Position numbers and translations under genes: made by a program | The notes under the pieces: generated by a model | Told to the model about the DNA's origin: nothing | Seen by the model: only the letters and a program-made list of their open reading frames with translations | Databases searched by the model: none | Assembly: GCA_900546735.1 (NCBI GenBank) | Contig: URDW01000054.1 | Location: 1 to 13,024, forward strand | Length of the DNA: 13,024 nt | Reading direction: 5' to 3' | From: an uncultured Oscillospiraceae bacterium | GTDB taxonomy: Bacteria > Bacillota > Clostridia > Oscillospirales > Acutalibacteraceae | In this document: piece by piece, positions 1 to 7,778 of the stretch | Numbering within the stretch: the first letter of the stretch is position 1 | How the letters are laid out: each line of letters starts with the position of its first letter

Positions 1-5
1 TTAAG

Positions 6-38
6 TCGTCGGCAGCGTCAGCTGTGTATAAGAGACAG
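6..38 (+). other. Nextera read-1 transposase adapter (sequencing artefact)
   Basis: These 33 bases match the Illumina Nextera read-1 adapter at 32 of 33 positions, as recalled from the standard oligonucleotide. The only difference is C instead of A at position 22. The last 19 bases (20-38) are the Tn5 mosaic end, finishing in GTATAAGAGACAG. This is library-preparation sequence left untrimmed at a contig edge, not genomic DNA. The five bases before it are also unlikely to be genomic. True genomic sequence should begin at about position 39, so nothing upstream of hprK can be interpreted. Confidence 0.95.
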
Positions 39-49
39 GTTCTCTATTA

Positions 50-55
50 TATAAT
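50..55 (+). promoter_or_regulatory. Possible -10 element upstream of hprK
   Basis: A perfect TATAAT hexamer lies at 50-55 in an AT-rich stretch, 31 bp before the hprK start. A matching -35 element would fall at about 27-32. That is inside the adapter, so the real -35 cannot be seen. The hexamer could be a true promoter element or chance in AT-rich sequence. Confidence 0.3.
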
Positions 56-86
56 AAAACTGATTAAGTAAGAAAGGGGTGTTCCC

Positions 87-1052
87 GTGTCTGCAAAATA
101 CAGCGTTACGCTGGACAAAATTATCAAAGAACACACGCTGGAAGTCGTCTATACGCCGCGTGACCCCAAAGAAATTCTGGTCACCACGAACGAGGTCAAC
201 CGGCCCGGCATCGTCCTGACCGGCTATACGAACTACTTCGATCCCCGCCGCATTCAGATCCTCGGCTGGACCGAATTCGGATTTTTGAGCCACATGTCTG
301 ACGAACAGCGCCGCAAAGCCCTTTCTGACTGGCTTTCACTGGGGCCGGCCGCCGCAGTCGTGACCCGCAACCTGCAGATCAGCGACGTTTTTGTGGATGC
401 CTGCAAAACGTACGGTGTGCCGCTTCTGCGCACAGACGAGGAGACGTCGCCGTTTCTCGCCACGCTCATTTCGTTTTTAAACAACCAGCTGGCGCCGCGC
501 ATCACACGCCACGGCGTGCTGGTAGAAGTTTACGGCGAGGGCGTGCTCATCACCGGTGAAAGCGGCGCAGGCAAGTCGGAAACGGCTGTGGAGCTGATTA
601 AGCGCGGCCACCGCCTGATCGCGGACGACGCCGTTGAGATCCGCAAAATCGACAATAAGACGCTGATCGGCTCTTCGCCGAACAACATCCGCCATTTTAT
701 CGAGCTGCGCGGCATCGGCATCATCAATGCGCGCCGCATTTTCGGTATGGGCGCGGTCAAAGAAAAGGAACAGATCAACATGGTCATCTGCCTGGAGCAG
801 TGGGATTCCGCCAAAGCCTACGACCGTCTGGGCCTTGACAACGAATACACAAAAATTCTCGACGTCAAGGTGCCGGTGCTGACCGTGCCGATCACGCCGG
901 GGCGCAACCTGGCCATCATCGTGGAAACGGCGGCCATGAACAACCGCCAGAAAAAGATGGGGTATAACGCGGCCAAAGAGCTGATGCACTCCCTGGGTAT
1001 GGACGATTTTGAGCCGGATGAAAAAGAGCTTGAGATTTGGTCCAATTCATAG
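87..1052 (+). CDS. hprK: HPr kinase/phosphorylase
   Basis: HprK phosphorylates HPr of the PTS on Ser46 and removes that phosphate again, in response to ATP, fructose-1,6-bisphosphate and phosphate. HPr-Ser-P is the CcpA corepressor for carbon catabolite control in Firmicutes. The 321-residue length is typical. An N-terminal regulatory domain covers about residues 1-130. The kinase domain has the Walker A motif GESGAGKS (157-164), H142 and the pair D180-D181, which correspond to known catalytic residues, and the family signature ELRGIGIINARRIFG (206-220). The start is GTG at 87, preceded by AAAGGGG (73-79) with a 7-base spacer. The N-terminus is collinear with the family, so nothing seems lost to the contig edge. 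It heads the visible operon, and glk follows after 44 bp. No ptsH or ptsI lies nearby, which is usual for Firmicutes. Confidence 0.97.
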   Translation: MSAKYSVTLDKIIKEHTLEVVYTPRDPKEILVTTNEVNRPGIVLTGYTNYFDPRRIQILGWTEFGFLSHMSDEQRRKALSDWLSLGPAAAVVTRNLQISDVFVDACKTYGVPLLRTDEETSPFLATLISFLNNQLAPRITRHGVLVEVYGEGVLITGESGAGKSETAVELIKRGHRLIADDAVEIRKIDNKTLIGSSPNNIRHFIELRGIGIINARRIFGMGAVKEKEQINMVICLEQWDSAKAYDRLGLDNEYTKILDVKVPVLTVPITPGRNLAIIVETAAMNNRQKKMGYNAAKELMHSLGMDDFEPDEKELEIWSNS

Positions 1053-1096
1053 TAAAATAAAACGCAAATTCAAGCAAAGGATTAAAGGAGAAGATT

Positions 1097-2068
1097 ATGA
1101 GCTATTACATAGGCATTGACCTGGGCGGCACGAACATCGTTTCCGCCGTAGTGACCGACAAGTACGAAATTCTTGCAAAGGCCTCTGTGCCAACCGCGAT
1201 GCCGCGCGATGCCGCCTCTATTTTTGACGACATTGCAAAGACCGGTTTCGAGGCAGTGGAAAAGGCCGGCCTCACGATGGACGACATCGAGTGGATCGGC
1301 CTTGGCACGCCGGGTACCGTCAACCAGAAAAACGGCTACATCGAATACGCCAACAACTTGAAGTTTGACAACATCCCGGCACGCGACATGCTGCAGGACC
1401 GTTTTCATAAAACCGTTTATCTGGAGAACGACGCAAACTGCGCGGCGCTGGGCGAAGCCATTGCGGGCAGCGGCCACGGCACGCCGAACTTTGTGGCCGT
1501 TACGCTTGGCACCGGCGTAGGCAGCGGTGTGATCATCAACAGCAACATCATCACCGGTGTGAACTTTGCCGGCGGCGAATGGGGCCATATGGTCATTGTA
1601 AAGGACGGCGAGCCCTGCGGCTGCGGCCGCCACGGCTGCTGGGAGGCGTATGCCAGCGCCACGGCGCTGATCCGCCAGACCATTGCCTCTATGAATAAAA
1701 ACCCGAATTCCCTGATGCACGCCGTAGCCAAAAAAGAGGGCAAGGTCAGCGGCCGCACGGCGTTTGACGCCATGCGCCTCGGCGACAAGGACGCGGCCGA
1801 GGTCTGCAAGCAGTATATCGAGTACGTTGCCTGCGGCGTGACCAACCTGATCAACGCACTGCAGCCTGAGGTGCTGTGCATCGGCGGCGGCATCTGCAAT
1901 GAGGGCGAGACCATCATGCAGCCGATCCGTGAATACGTTGCGCGTGAACGCTACAGCGTGCACTCTTCGCTGCAGACCAAAATCGTGAAGGCTGAGCTCG
2001 GCAACGACGCCGGCCTGATCGGCGCGGCACTGCTCGGCACAGTAAAAAGAATAAAAGCCGGTGAATGA
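1097..2068 (+). CDS. glk: ROK-family glucokinase
   Basis: This gene should encode a cytoplasmic ATP-dependent glucokinase that makes glucose-6-phosphate. The 323 residues contain the phosphate-binding DLGGTN (8-13), GLGTPGTV (68-75), the catalytic-base region ENDANCAALGE (110-120, base D112), and the sugar/zinc segment GGEWGHM (159-165). The ROK zinc cluster follows as CGCGRHGCWE (174-183), with likely ligands H164, C174, C176 and C181. A second glycine-rich segment, CIGGGIC, spans 261-267. The ATG at 1097 has AAAGGAG (1084-1090) with a 6-base spacer. The stop overlaps the murB GTG by 8 bp. ROK members differ in sugar preference; glucokinase is favoured by length, motifs and the neighbouring carbon-control and glycolysis genes, but glucose specificity is inferred. 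Confidence 0.92.
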   Translation: MSYYIGIDLGGTNIVSAVVTDKYEILAKASVPTAMPRDAASIFDDIAKTGFEAVEKAGLTMDDIEWIGLGTPGTVNQKNGYIEYANNLKFDNIPARDMLQDRFHKTVYLENDANCAALGEAIAGSGHGTPNFVAVTLGTGVGSGVIINSNIITGVNFAGGEWGHMVIVKDGEPCGCGRHGCWEAYASATALIRQTIASMNKNPNSLMHAVAKKEGKVSGRTAFDAMRLGDKDAAEVCKQYIEYVACGVTNLINALQPEVLCIGGGICNEGETIMQPIREYVARERYSVHSSLQTKIVKAELGNDAGLIGAALLGTVKRIKAGE

Positions 2069-2975
2069 TTTGACAAACCTTCGGGACAAAGCGGCGGCGC
2101 TTGGTATAGAGCTGAAAGAAAATGAGCCCATGTCGGCGCACACGACTTTTCGCATCGGCGGTCCGGCGAAACTGGTGTTTTACCCAAAAACCCCGCGCGA
2201 GGCTGCCGAAGTCGTGCGGCTTTGCCATGCCTACGGCGAAAGTCTTGTAACGGTCGGGCGCGGTTCCAATTTGCTGGTCGGCGACCACGGCATTTCCGCT
2301 CCGGTGATGCTTTTTGCCGGCAATATGGCTGAAATCAGGCTTGTAGACGAGACAACGGTTTATGCCCAGTCCGGCGCTAAGCTGTCCGATTTGTGCCGCT
2401 TTGCACAGCAAAATGCGCTGAGCGGACTGGAGTTTGCCTACGGCATCCCCGGCTCCTGCGGCGGTGCGGCGTTTATGAACGCCGGCGCTTACGGCGGCGA
2501 AATGCGCGATGTACTGGTGCGCTGCGACCATATTGCACCCGACGGCACGCCCGGCTTTTTGGAGGGCGATGCGCTTGCCCTTTCATACCGCAAAAGCGCA
2601 TATTCACAAAACGGCTGTGTGATCACGGGCATTTACTGCCGCCTGCAAAAGGGCGACCCGGCCGCCATCCGTGCCAAAATGGATGAGCTGATGGATCGCC
2701 GCCGCACAAAGCAGCCGCTCGAGTATCCCAGTGCCGGCAGCACCTTTAAGCGCCCGCAGGGCAATTACGCCAGCGCACTGATCGAGCAGTGCGGTTTAAA
2801 AGGCCTTTCGGTCGGCGGCGCGCAGGTCAGTGAAAAGCACGCCGGCTTCGTCATCAACCGCACGGGCAGCGCAAGCTGTGCCGATGTGCTGGCGCTGTGC
2901 CGCAAGGTGCAGCAGACCGTTCTGGAAAAAACGGGCTACCGTCTGGAGCTGGAAGTCAGGACGGTGGGCGAATGA
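2061..2975 (+). CDS. murB: UDP-N-acetylenolpyruvoylglucosamine reductase
   Basis: MurB is the FAD-dependent enzyme that reduces UDP-GlcNAc-enolpyruvate to UDP-MurNAc with NADPH, the second committed step of peptidoglycan precursor synthesis. The 304 residues fit the Gram-positive type. The FAD domain contains HTTFRIGGPA (27-36), GRGSNLLV (66-73) and PGSCGGAAFMNAGAYGGE (130-147). Likely catalytic residues are R177 in SYRKSAYS, S227 in AGSTFKRP and E298 in LELEVR. The C-terminal domain includes GGAQVSEKHAGF (252-263). The GTG at 2061 overlaps the glk stop by 8 bp and has no convincing Shine-Dalgarno site. A TTG at 2070 in the same frame is an alternative start that loses three residues. Translation probably depends on coupling to glk. 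Its stop forms an ATGA overlap with the next gene. Confidence 0.96.
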   Translation: MNDLTNLRDKAAALGIELKENEPMSAHTTFRIGGPAKLVFYPKTPREAAEVVRLCHAYGESLVTVGRGSNLLVGDHGISAPVMLFAGNMAEIRLVDETTVYAQSGAKLSDLCRFAQQNALSGLEFAYGIPGSCGGAAFMNAGAYGGEMRDVLVRCDHIAPDGTPGFLEGDALALSYRKSAYSQNGCVITGIYCRLQKGDPAAIRAKMDELMDRRRTKQPLEYPSAGSTFKRPQGNYASALIEQCGLKGLSVGGAQVSEKHAGFVINRTGSASCADVLALCRKVQQTVLEKTGYRLELEVRTVGE

Positions 2976-3355
2976 AAATAAAAGTGCTTTCGTTCGGCTT
3001 CGGCAACGGCATGGTCGATTATGCCGACTATGTGTTTGACGTGCGCTGCCTGCAAAACCCGTACTGGGTGGAGTCACTGCGCCCAAAACGCGGCACAGAC
3101 GCCGAAGTGGCCGACTATATTTTTTCGCATCCGGAATCGGCTCTTTTTTTCGGACAGGCTCTGCAGCTCGTGCAAACGGCCGCGTCTCTGGCTGAAAAAA
3201 AGCAAAAAGAATTGCTCGTCGTCGCTTTTGGCTGCACCGGCGGCCATCACCGCAGCGTGGCTTGTGCCGAACGCATGGCGGGCGAGCTGAGAAAACAGTA
3301 TGACGTGCAGGTGGTTCACCGCGATATCGACAAGGGTGATCCGCCTGCCGTGTAA
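2972..3355 (+). CDS. Stand-alone RapZ C-terminal-domain protein (P-loop domain absent)
   Basis: This 127-residue protein matches only the C-terminal half of RapZ/YvcJ. It has SFGF (7-10), the aligned segment YVFDVRCLQNPYW (20-32), LRP (36-38), FGCTGGHHRSVACAER (86-101) and VVHRD (114-118). In Escherichia coli this domain binds glucosamine-6-phosphate and the small RNA GlmZ. Full-length RapZ is about 285-300 residues with an N-terminal Walker A nucleotide-binding domain, and no such domain is encoded here. The frame can be extended 25 codons upstream to 2897, but that stretch lies inside murB and has no P-loop. The ATG at 2972 overlaps the murB stop (ATGA), so translation is probably coupled. 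The segment usually reading GFK(H/Y)GIP is GFGNGMV here, so the ligand site may differ. Family membership is clear; a metabolite- or RNA-binding role is inference. Confidence 0.88.
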   Translation: MKIKVLSFGFGNGMVDYADYVFDVRCLQNPYWVESLRPKRGTDAEVADYIFSHPESALFFGQALQLVQTAASLAEKKQKELLVVAFGCTGGHHRSVACAERMAGELRKQYDVQVVHRDIDKGDPPAV

Positions 3356-3373
3356 GATAGTTGTGTGGAGAAA

Positions 3374-4273
3374 ATGTCTTTTGCTTCAGAAGTAAAAAAT
3401 GAACTGGCCGCCCGGGTCTATGAAAAAGCATGCTGCAAAAGGTCGTTTTTATACGGCCTTTTGATCTTTTCCAAGTACTTTTCACAGGCTTCTGTCGGTT
3501 GTCAAACCGAAAACCGCACGGTGGCGGAGCTTTACCGTTCGCTCTTGGCCGACGTGGCCAATGTGCGCTGCAGTCTGAGTGCGTCGGCCTCCGGCAAAAT
3601 TTACTCCGTCAGCGTTTCGTCGCCGGCTGACTGCCAGAAAGTGCGCGCCCTTTTTTCGCATGACCGCGGCGAGATCAGCCTGAAAATCAATCATGCCAAT
3701 TTTGACTGCCCGGACTGTCTCGGTGCGTTTCTGGCCGGTGCGTTTCTGGCCTGCGGCACAGTTTCCAGCCCCCGCAAGGATTACCACCTGGAGTTTACGG
3801 TGCCGCACCTGAACCTGGCAAAAGATTTCTTTCTGTTTCTGACCGAGCTGGAGCTTTCGCCGAAAGAGACGAAACGGCGCGGCTACCCGGTCATCTATTT
3901 TAAAGAGAGCGAAGCGATCGAGGACTGCCTTTACCGCATGGGGGCCGGCAACGCCATGTTTGAAATGATGAATGTGGAGATCGAGAAGAACGTGCGCAAC
4001 GGCGTGAACCGCAAAACGAACTGCGACACGGCAAACATCGGCCGCACGGCCAAGGCTGCCGCCCGTCAGATCAATGCGATCACGCTGATCCGCGACCGGC
4101 GCGGGCTGGACTGCCTGGGGCCGGAATTAAAGGAACTGGCGCTTCTGCGCCTGGAAAACCCCGACCTGTCGCTTTCGGAGCTGGCAGAGGTCTGCACCCC
4201 GAAATTGTCGCGCAGCGGCATCAACCACCGCCTGCAAAAAATTCTGTCGATCGCGCAGGAGCTGCAAAAGTAA
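3374..4273 (+). CDS. whiA: DNA-binding protein WhiA
   Basis: WhiA is a conserved Gram-positive protein linked to sporulation control in actinobacteria and to cell division and chromosome organisation in Bacillus. An N-terminal part related to LAGLIDADG homing endonucleases is fused to a C-terminal helix-turn-helix. Family landmarks are the opening MSFASEVKNELA (1-12), CLGAFLAGAFLACGTVSSP (115-133), the signature VNRKTNCDTANIGRT (211-225), and the HTH end LSRSGINHRLQKI (278-290). The ATG at 3374 is chosen because WhiA proteins normally begin MSFASE. Its GGAG (3367-3370) is only 3 bases away, closer than usual. An in-frame GTG at 3365 would add three residues but lacks a Shine-Dalgarno site. 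The 299-residue length is slightly short but complete. The stop overlaps the dnaE start by one base. yvcK, usually just upstream, is absent. Confidence 0.95.
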   Translation: MSFASEVKNELAARVYEKACCKRSFLYGLLIFSKYFSQASVGCQTENRTVAELYRSLLADVANVRCSLSASASGKIYSVSVSSPADCQKVRALFSHDRGEISLKINHANFDCPDCLGAFLAGAFLACGTVSSPRKDYHLEFTVPHLNLAKDFFLFLTELELSPKETKRRGYPVIYFKESEAIEDCLYRMGAGNAMFEMMNVEIEKNVRNGVNRKTNCDTANIGRTAKAAARQINAITLIRDRRGLDCLGPELKELALLRLENPDLSLSELAEVCTPKLSRSGINHRLQKILSIAQELQK

Positions 4274-7200
4274 TGTTTACACATCTGCATCTGCATACCG
4301 AGTACAGCCTGCTGGACGGCGCCTGCCGTCTCGGCGACCTTGTTGCGCGCGCAAAAGAACTTGGCATGCAGTCGCTTGCCATCACTGACCACGGCAACAT
4401 GTTTGCCGCGGTCGATTTTTACCGCGCCTGCAAAAAAGAGGGCATCCGCCCGATCATCGGCTGCGAGATCTATGTGGCGCCGCGCAGCCGTTTTGACCGC
4501 GACAAGGTGCTCGACAAGGAGTACAGCCACCTGATCCTGCTGTGCAAAAACGAAACGGGCTATAAAAACCTGATCAAAATCGTGTCGCGCGCTTACACGG
4601 AGGGCTTTTATTTCAAGCCGCGCGCCGACCACGATTTGATCGAAAAGCACAGTGAAGGGCTGATCTGCCTTTCGGCCTGCCTGTCGGGCGAGATCCCGCG
4701 TGCGCTTTTGGCGCAGGATTATGACCGTGCCAAGGACACGGCGCTCTGGTACAGCTCTGTTTTCGGCAAAGACAATTATTACCTGGAGCTGCAAAACCAC
4801 GGCCTGAACGAACAGTTCACGGTCAACGAGGGGCTGAAACGCATCAGCCGTGAAACGGGCATCGGCCTGGTCGCCACGAACGATGTGCATTATATCCGCC
4901 GGGAGGATTCGTTCATCCAGCAGGTGCTCATCTGCATCGCCACCAACCATGTGATCGGCGAGGATACCGGCATTGAATTCCATTCAGACGCATTTTACCT
5001 GAAGAGTGAAGCCGAAATGCAAAAGGCGTTTCCCGACGTGCCCGAGGCGCTGGAAAACACGGCAAAAATCGCCGAACGCTGCCGTTTTGACTTTGAATTC
5101 GGCAAGACCAAGCTGCCTTATTTTGAAACGCCCGGCAACTGCGACCATTTTGAATATTTTAAAGACTGCTGCCTGCGCGGCCTCAAAAAGCGCTACGGCG
5201 CCTCTGTGCCGGAGTCGTACAAGGAACGCCTTGGCTATGAACTGAAAACGATCGAGCAGATGGGCTACACGGATTATTATCTGATCGTGGCCGATTTTGT
5301 GCGCTTTGCCAAAAGCAAAAGCATTCCGGTCGGCCCCGGGCGCGGCAGCGGCGCCGGGTCGCTTGCGGCGTACTGCATGGAGATCACCGACCTGGACCCG
5401 ATGAAGTACGGCCTGATCTTTGAGCGCTTTTTGAATCCCGAACGCGTCAGCATGCCGGATTTTGACATCGACTTTTGCTATGAGCGCCGCGGCGAAGTGA
5501 TCGACTATGTGACCGAAAAGTACGGCAAAGACCATGTCTCCCAGATCATTACGTTCGGTACACTGGCGGCGCGTGCCGCCGTGCGCGATGTGGGGCGCGC
5601 CATGGGCATGCCGTATTCGTCGGTAGACGCCGTGGCCAAGCTGATCCCGCGCGATTTTCACATTACGCTCGCCGACGCACTGAAAAAGTCGCCGGAACTG
5701 CGCCGTGCCTGTGCAGAAAACGAAACGGTGAACAAGCTGATCGATACGGCGCTGAAAGTTGAGGGCATGCCGCGCAACGCGTCTACCCATGCGGCCGGCG
5801 TCGTCATCACGCATGACCCGGTCGAAACGTATGTGCCGCTCGCCACGAACGACGGTGTGCCGGTCACGCAGTATATTATGACCACGCTCGAGGAGCTGGG
5901 GCTGCTCAAAATGGACTTTCTCGGTCTGCGTACGCTGACGGTGATCGACGACAGCGCCCGTGCAGCCGGCATCGATATACACGCCGTTCCCATCGATGAC
6001 AAACGGGTCTACGCCCTGTTTTCCGCCGGGCGCACCGAGGGCATTTTTCAGTTTGAATCCGCCGGTATGAAGCGGATGCTGATGGAGCTGAAACCGAAGC
6101 GGCTGGAGGATCTGATCGCTGCCACGTCGCTCTACCGCCCCGGCCCGGCCGACCAGATCGACCTTTTTGTGAAAAATTCGCACGATCCGTCGGGCATTCA
6201 GTATAAAACGCCTCTGCTTGAGCCGATCCTGCGTGAAACATACGGCTGCATCGTCTATCAGGAGCAGGTCATGCAGATTTTCCGTACGCTCGCCGGCTAT
6301 TCGTACGGCCGCGCCGATATCGTGCGCCGCGCGATGAGCAAAAAGAAAAAGGATGTCATGGACCGGGAGCGCCGCAATTTTATTTACGGCATCCCCGGCG
6401 AGTGCGACGGCGCGCTGAAACGCGGTGTGGATGAAAAGACCGCCAACGAAATTTATGACCAGATGCAGGACTTCGCCAAGTACGCGTTCAACAAAAGCCA
6501 CGCGGCCTGCTATGCCCTGGTCGCCTACCAAACGGCGTATTTAAAGGTGTATGCACCCGCACAGTTTATGGCCGCGCTTTTGACCTCCGTGCTCGATGAT
6601 TCGGGCAAAGTGGCCAAGTATATTGCCGAGTGCCGTAAAATGGGGCTGCGTCTTGCGCCGCCGCATGTCAACCGTTCGCAGATGCGTTTTACAGCCGATG
6701 GAAACACCATCTCCTACGGTATGCTCGGCATCAAAAACCTGGGGGCGGATTTTATTCAGGAAATCATTGACGAACGGGAGAAAAACGGCCCCTATCAGGA
6801 TCTGTTTGATTTTTGTTCGCGCCTTTGCAGCGGCCGTTTCAACCGCCGCGCGACAGAAAGCCTGATCCGCAGCGGTGCGCTCGACGGGCTCGGCGCGAAC
6901 CGACGCCAGATGCTGCAGACGCTGCCGTCGCTTCTTTCGTCGCTCGACGATGTGCGCCAGAAAACGATGTACGGCCAAATCGGCTTTTTCGACCTGGGCG
7001 ACAGCGACGCCTTCGGCATCAGCCGCAAGCTGCCGGATGTGCCCGAGTTTCCGGCGTCCGAACTTTTGAAAATGGAAAAAGAAATGACCGGCCTTTATTT
7101 TTCCGGCCATCCGATGGGCAAGTACCTGCCGGCGGCGCAGGCAATGGGCTGCGCGTCAAGCGCCGACCTGTTTGAGGCTGCGCGTGAGCCGGATAGCCGT

Positions 7201-7725
7201 TACGGCGACCGTGCAAATGTATCTTTTTGCGGCATCGTGCAGAAAATTACGCTCAAGCAGACGAAAAAAGGCGAAAATATGGCCTTCGTTTTGCTGGAGG
7301 ATATGACCGGCGAGATCGAGATCGTTGTGTTCCCCAAGGTGCTGCAGCGCGCGTCTGCGCTGCTTTATGAGGGCAGTGCGGTTTTGGTGCGCGGCACCCT
7401 TTCGCTGGAGGAGGACAAGGCGCCAAAGATCTTGGCCGACACGTTGGAAAAAGCGCCCGAAACAGCGCCGGCAAAACAAAAAACGTCGTCGGGGCATTCC
7501 AAAAAACGCACCGGGCTTTTTCTGCGCCTGGCGTCGGTCGACTGCCCCGAAGCGAAGGCCGTGCAGTCTGTTTTGAACGGCTTTGCCGGAAAAAGCGACG
7601 TGTATTTTTACTGTACAGATACAAAAAATTACTATAAACTGAAACAAACTTGTGCATGGAGCGAACAACTTTTGTGCGAACTTGAAAAAATTTTGCCGAA
7701 AAACAGCATAATCTTTGTGCAGTAA
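4273..7725 (+). CDS. dnaE: DNA polymerase III alpha subunit (DnaE, C-family)
   Basis: This is the catalytic subunit of a C-family replicative polymerase, 1150 residues, a normal length for DnaE. The N-terminal PHP domain (about 1-230) starts HLHLHTEYSLLDG and appears to keep a full metal-ligand set: H6, H8, D15, H40, E65, H86, C136, D204 and H206. The polymerase core has GPGRGSGAGS (354-363), the catalytic PDFDIDF (395-401, likely D398 and D400) and D548 in KMDFLGLRT. The fingers region follows with RRAMSKKKKDVM (685-696) and FNKSHAACYALVAYQTAYL (739-757). A helix-hairpin-helix region lies near 815-850, a likely beta-clamp-binding peptide QIGFF at 902-906, and an OB-fold at about 981-1060. 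The ATG overlaps the whiA TAA by one base, indicating coupling. No terminator is evident after the stop. Firmicutes usually also encode PolC, which is not in this window. Confidence 0.97.
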   Translation: MFTHLHLHTEYSLLDGACRLGDLVARAKELGMQSLAITDHGNMFAAVDFYRACKKEGIRPIIGCEIYVAPRSRFDRDKVLDKEYSHLILLCKNETGYKNLIKIVSRAYTEGFYFKPRADHDLIEKHSEGLICLSACLSGEIPRALLAQDYDRAKDTALWYSSVFGKDNYYLELQNHGLNEQFTVNEGLKRISRETGIGLVATNDVHYIRREDSFIQQVLICIATNHVIGEDTGIEFHSDAFYLKSEAEMQKAFPDVPEALENTAKIAERCRFDFEFGKTKLPYFETPGNCDHFEYFKDCCLRGLKKRYGASVPESYKERLGYELKTIEQMGYTDYYLIVADFVRFAKSKSIPVGPGRGSGAGSLAAYCMEITDLDPMKYGLIFERFLNPERVSMPDFDIDFCYERRGEVIDYVTEKYGKDHVSQIITFGTLAARAAVRDVGRAMGMPYSSVDAVAKLIPRDFHITLADALKKSPELRRACAENETVNKLIDTALKVEGMPRNASTHAAGVVITHDPVETYVPLATNDGVPVTQYIMTTLEELGLLKMDFLGLRTLTVIDDSARAAGIDIHAVPIDDKRVYALFSAGRTEGIFQFESAGMKRMLMELKPKRLEDLIAATSLYRPGPADQIDLFVKNSHDPSGIQYKTPLLEPILRETYGCIVYQEQVMQIFRTLAGYSYGRADIVRRAMSKKKKDVMDRERRNFIYGIPGECDGALKRGVDEKTANEIYDQMQDFAKYAFNKSHAACYALVAYQTAYLKVYAPAQFMAALLTSVLDDSGKVAKYIAECRKMGLRLAPPHVNRSQMRFTADGNTISYGMLGIKNLGADFIQEIIDEREKNGPYQDLFDFCSRLCSGRFNRRATESLIRSGALDGLGANRRQMLQTLPSLLSSLDDVRQKTMYGQIGFFDLGDSDAFGISRKLPDVPEFPASELLKMEKEMTGLYFSGHPMGKYLPAAQAMGCASSADLFEAAREPDSRYGDRANVSFCGIVQKITLKQTKKGENMAFVLLEDMTGEIEIVVFPKVLQRASALLYEGSAVLVRGTLSLEEDKAPKILADTLEKAPETAPAKQKTSSGHSKKRTGLFLRLASVDCPEAKAVQSVLNGFAGKSDVYFYCTDTKNYYKLKQTCAWSEQLLCELEKILPKNSIIFVQ

Positions 7726-7749
7726 TCTGTGCGCCGCCATGCAATTTGC

Positions 7750-7778
7750 TTGACATTTGTGTAACATGCAAGTAAAAT
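7750..7778 (+). promoter_or_regulatory. SigA-type promoter of pfkA
   Basis: TTGACA (7750-7755, perfect) and TAAAAT (7773-7778, five of six) are separated by 17 bp. Transcription would start near 7785, giving a leader of about 74 bases before pfkA. A CATGCAA heptamer occurs twice nearby, at 7738-7744 and 7765-7771. An imperfect dyad, CTTGACAT/ATGCAAG (7749-7772), overlaps the promoter and might be an operator. No convincing CcpA cre box is seen. Confidence 0.85.

Noticed and set aside
20..38. Tn5 end suggesting a natural transposon.
   Set aside because: It is the engineered mosaic end joined to the library adapter, so it reflects library preparation rather than an insertion.
18..293. A short minus-strand frame running to the contig start.
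   Set aside because: Its C-terminal codons come from the adapter sequence and the rest is antisense to hprK.
1082..2155. A 357-codon minus-strand frame opposite glk and murB.
   Set aside because: Low-complexity composition (Ala/Val/His-rich), no start context, and both sense genes are unambiguous.
2897..2971. A longer start for the RapZ-like protein.
   Set aside because: The extra 25 residues overlap murB in another frame and do not resemble RapZ, while ATG 2972 gives the common ATGA overlap.
4984..6531. A 515-codon open frame on the minus strand.
   Set aside because: It lies wholly within dnaE, has no ribosome site or family motif, and is His/Arg/Val-rich as expected for the antisense of a GC-rich gene.
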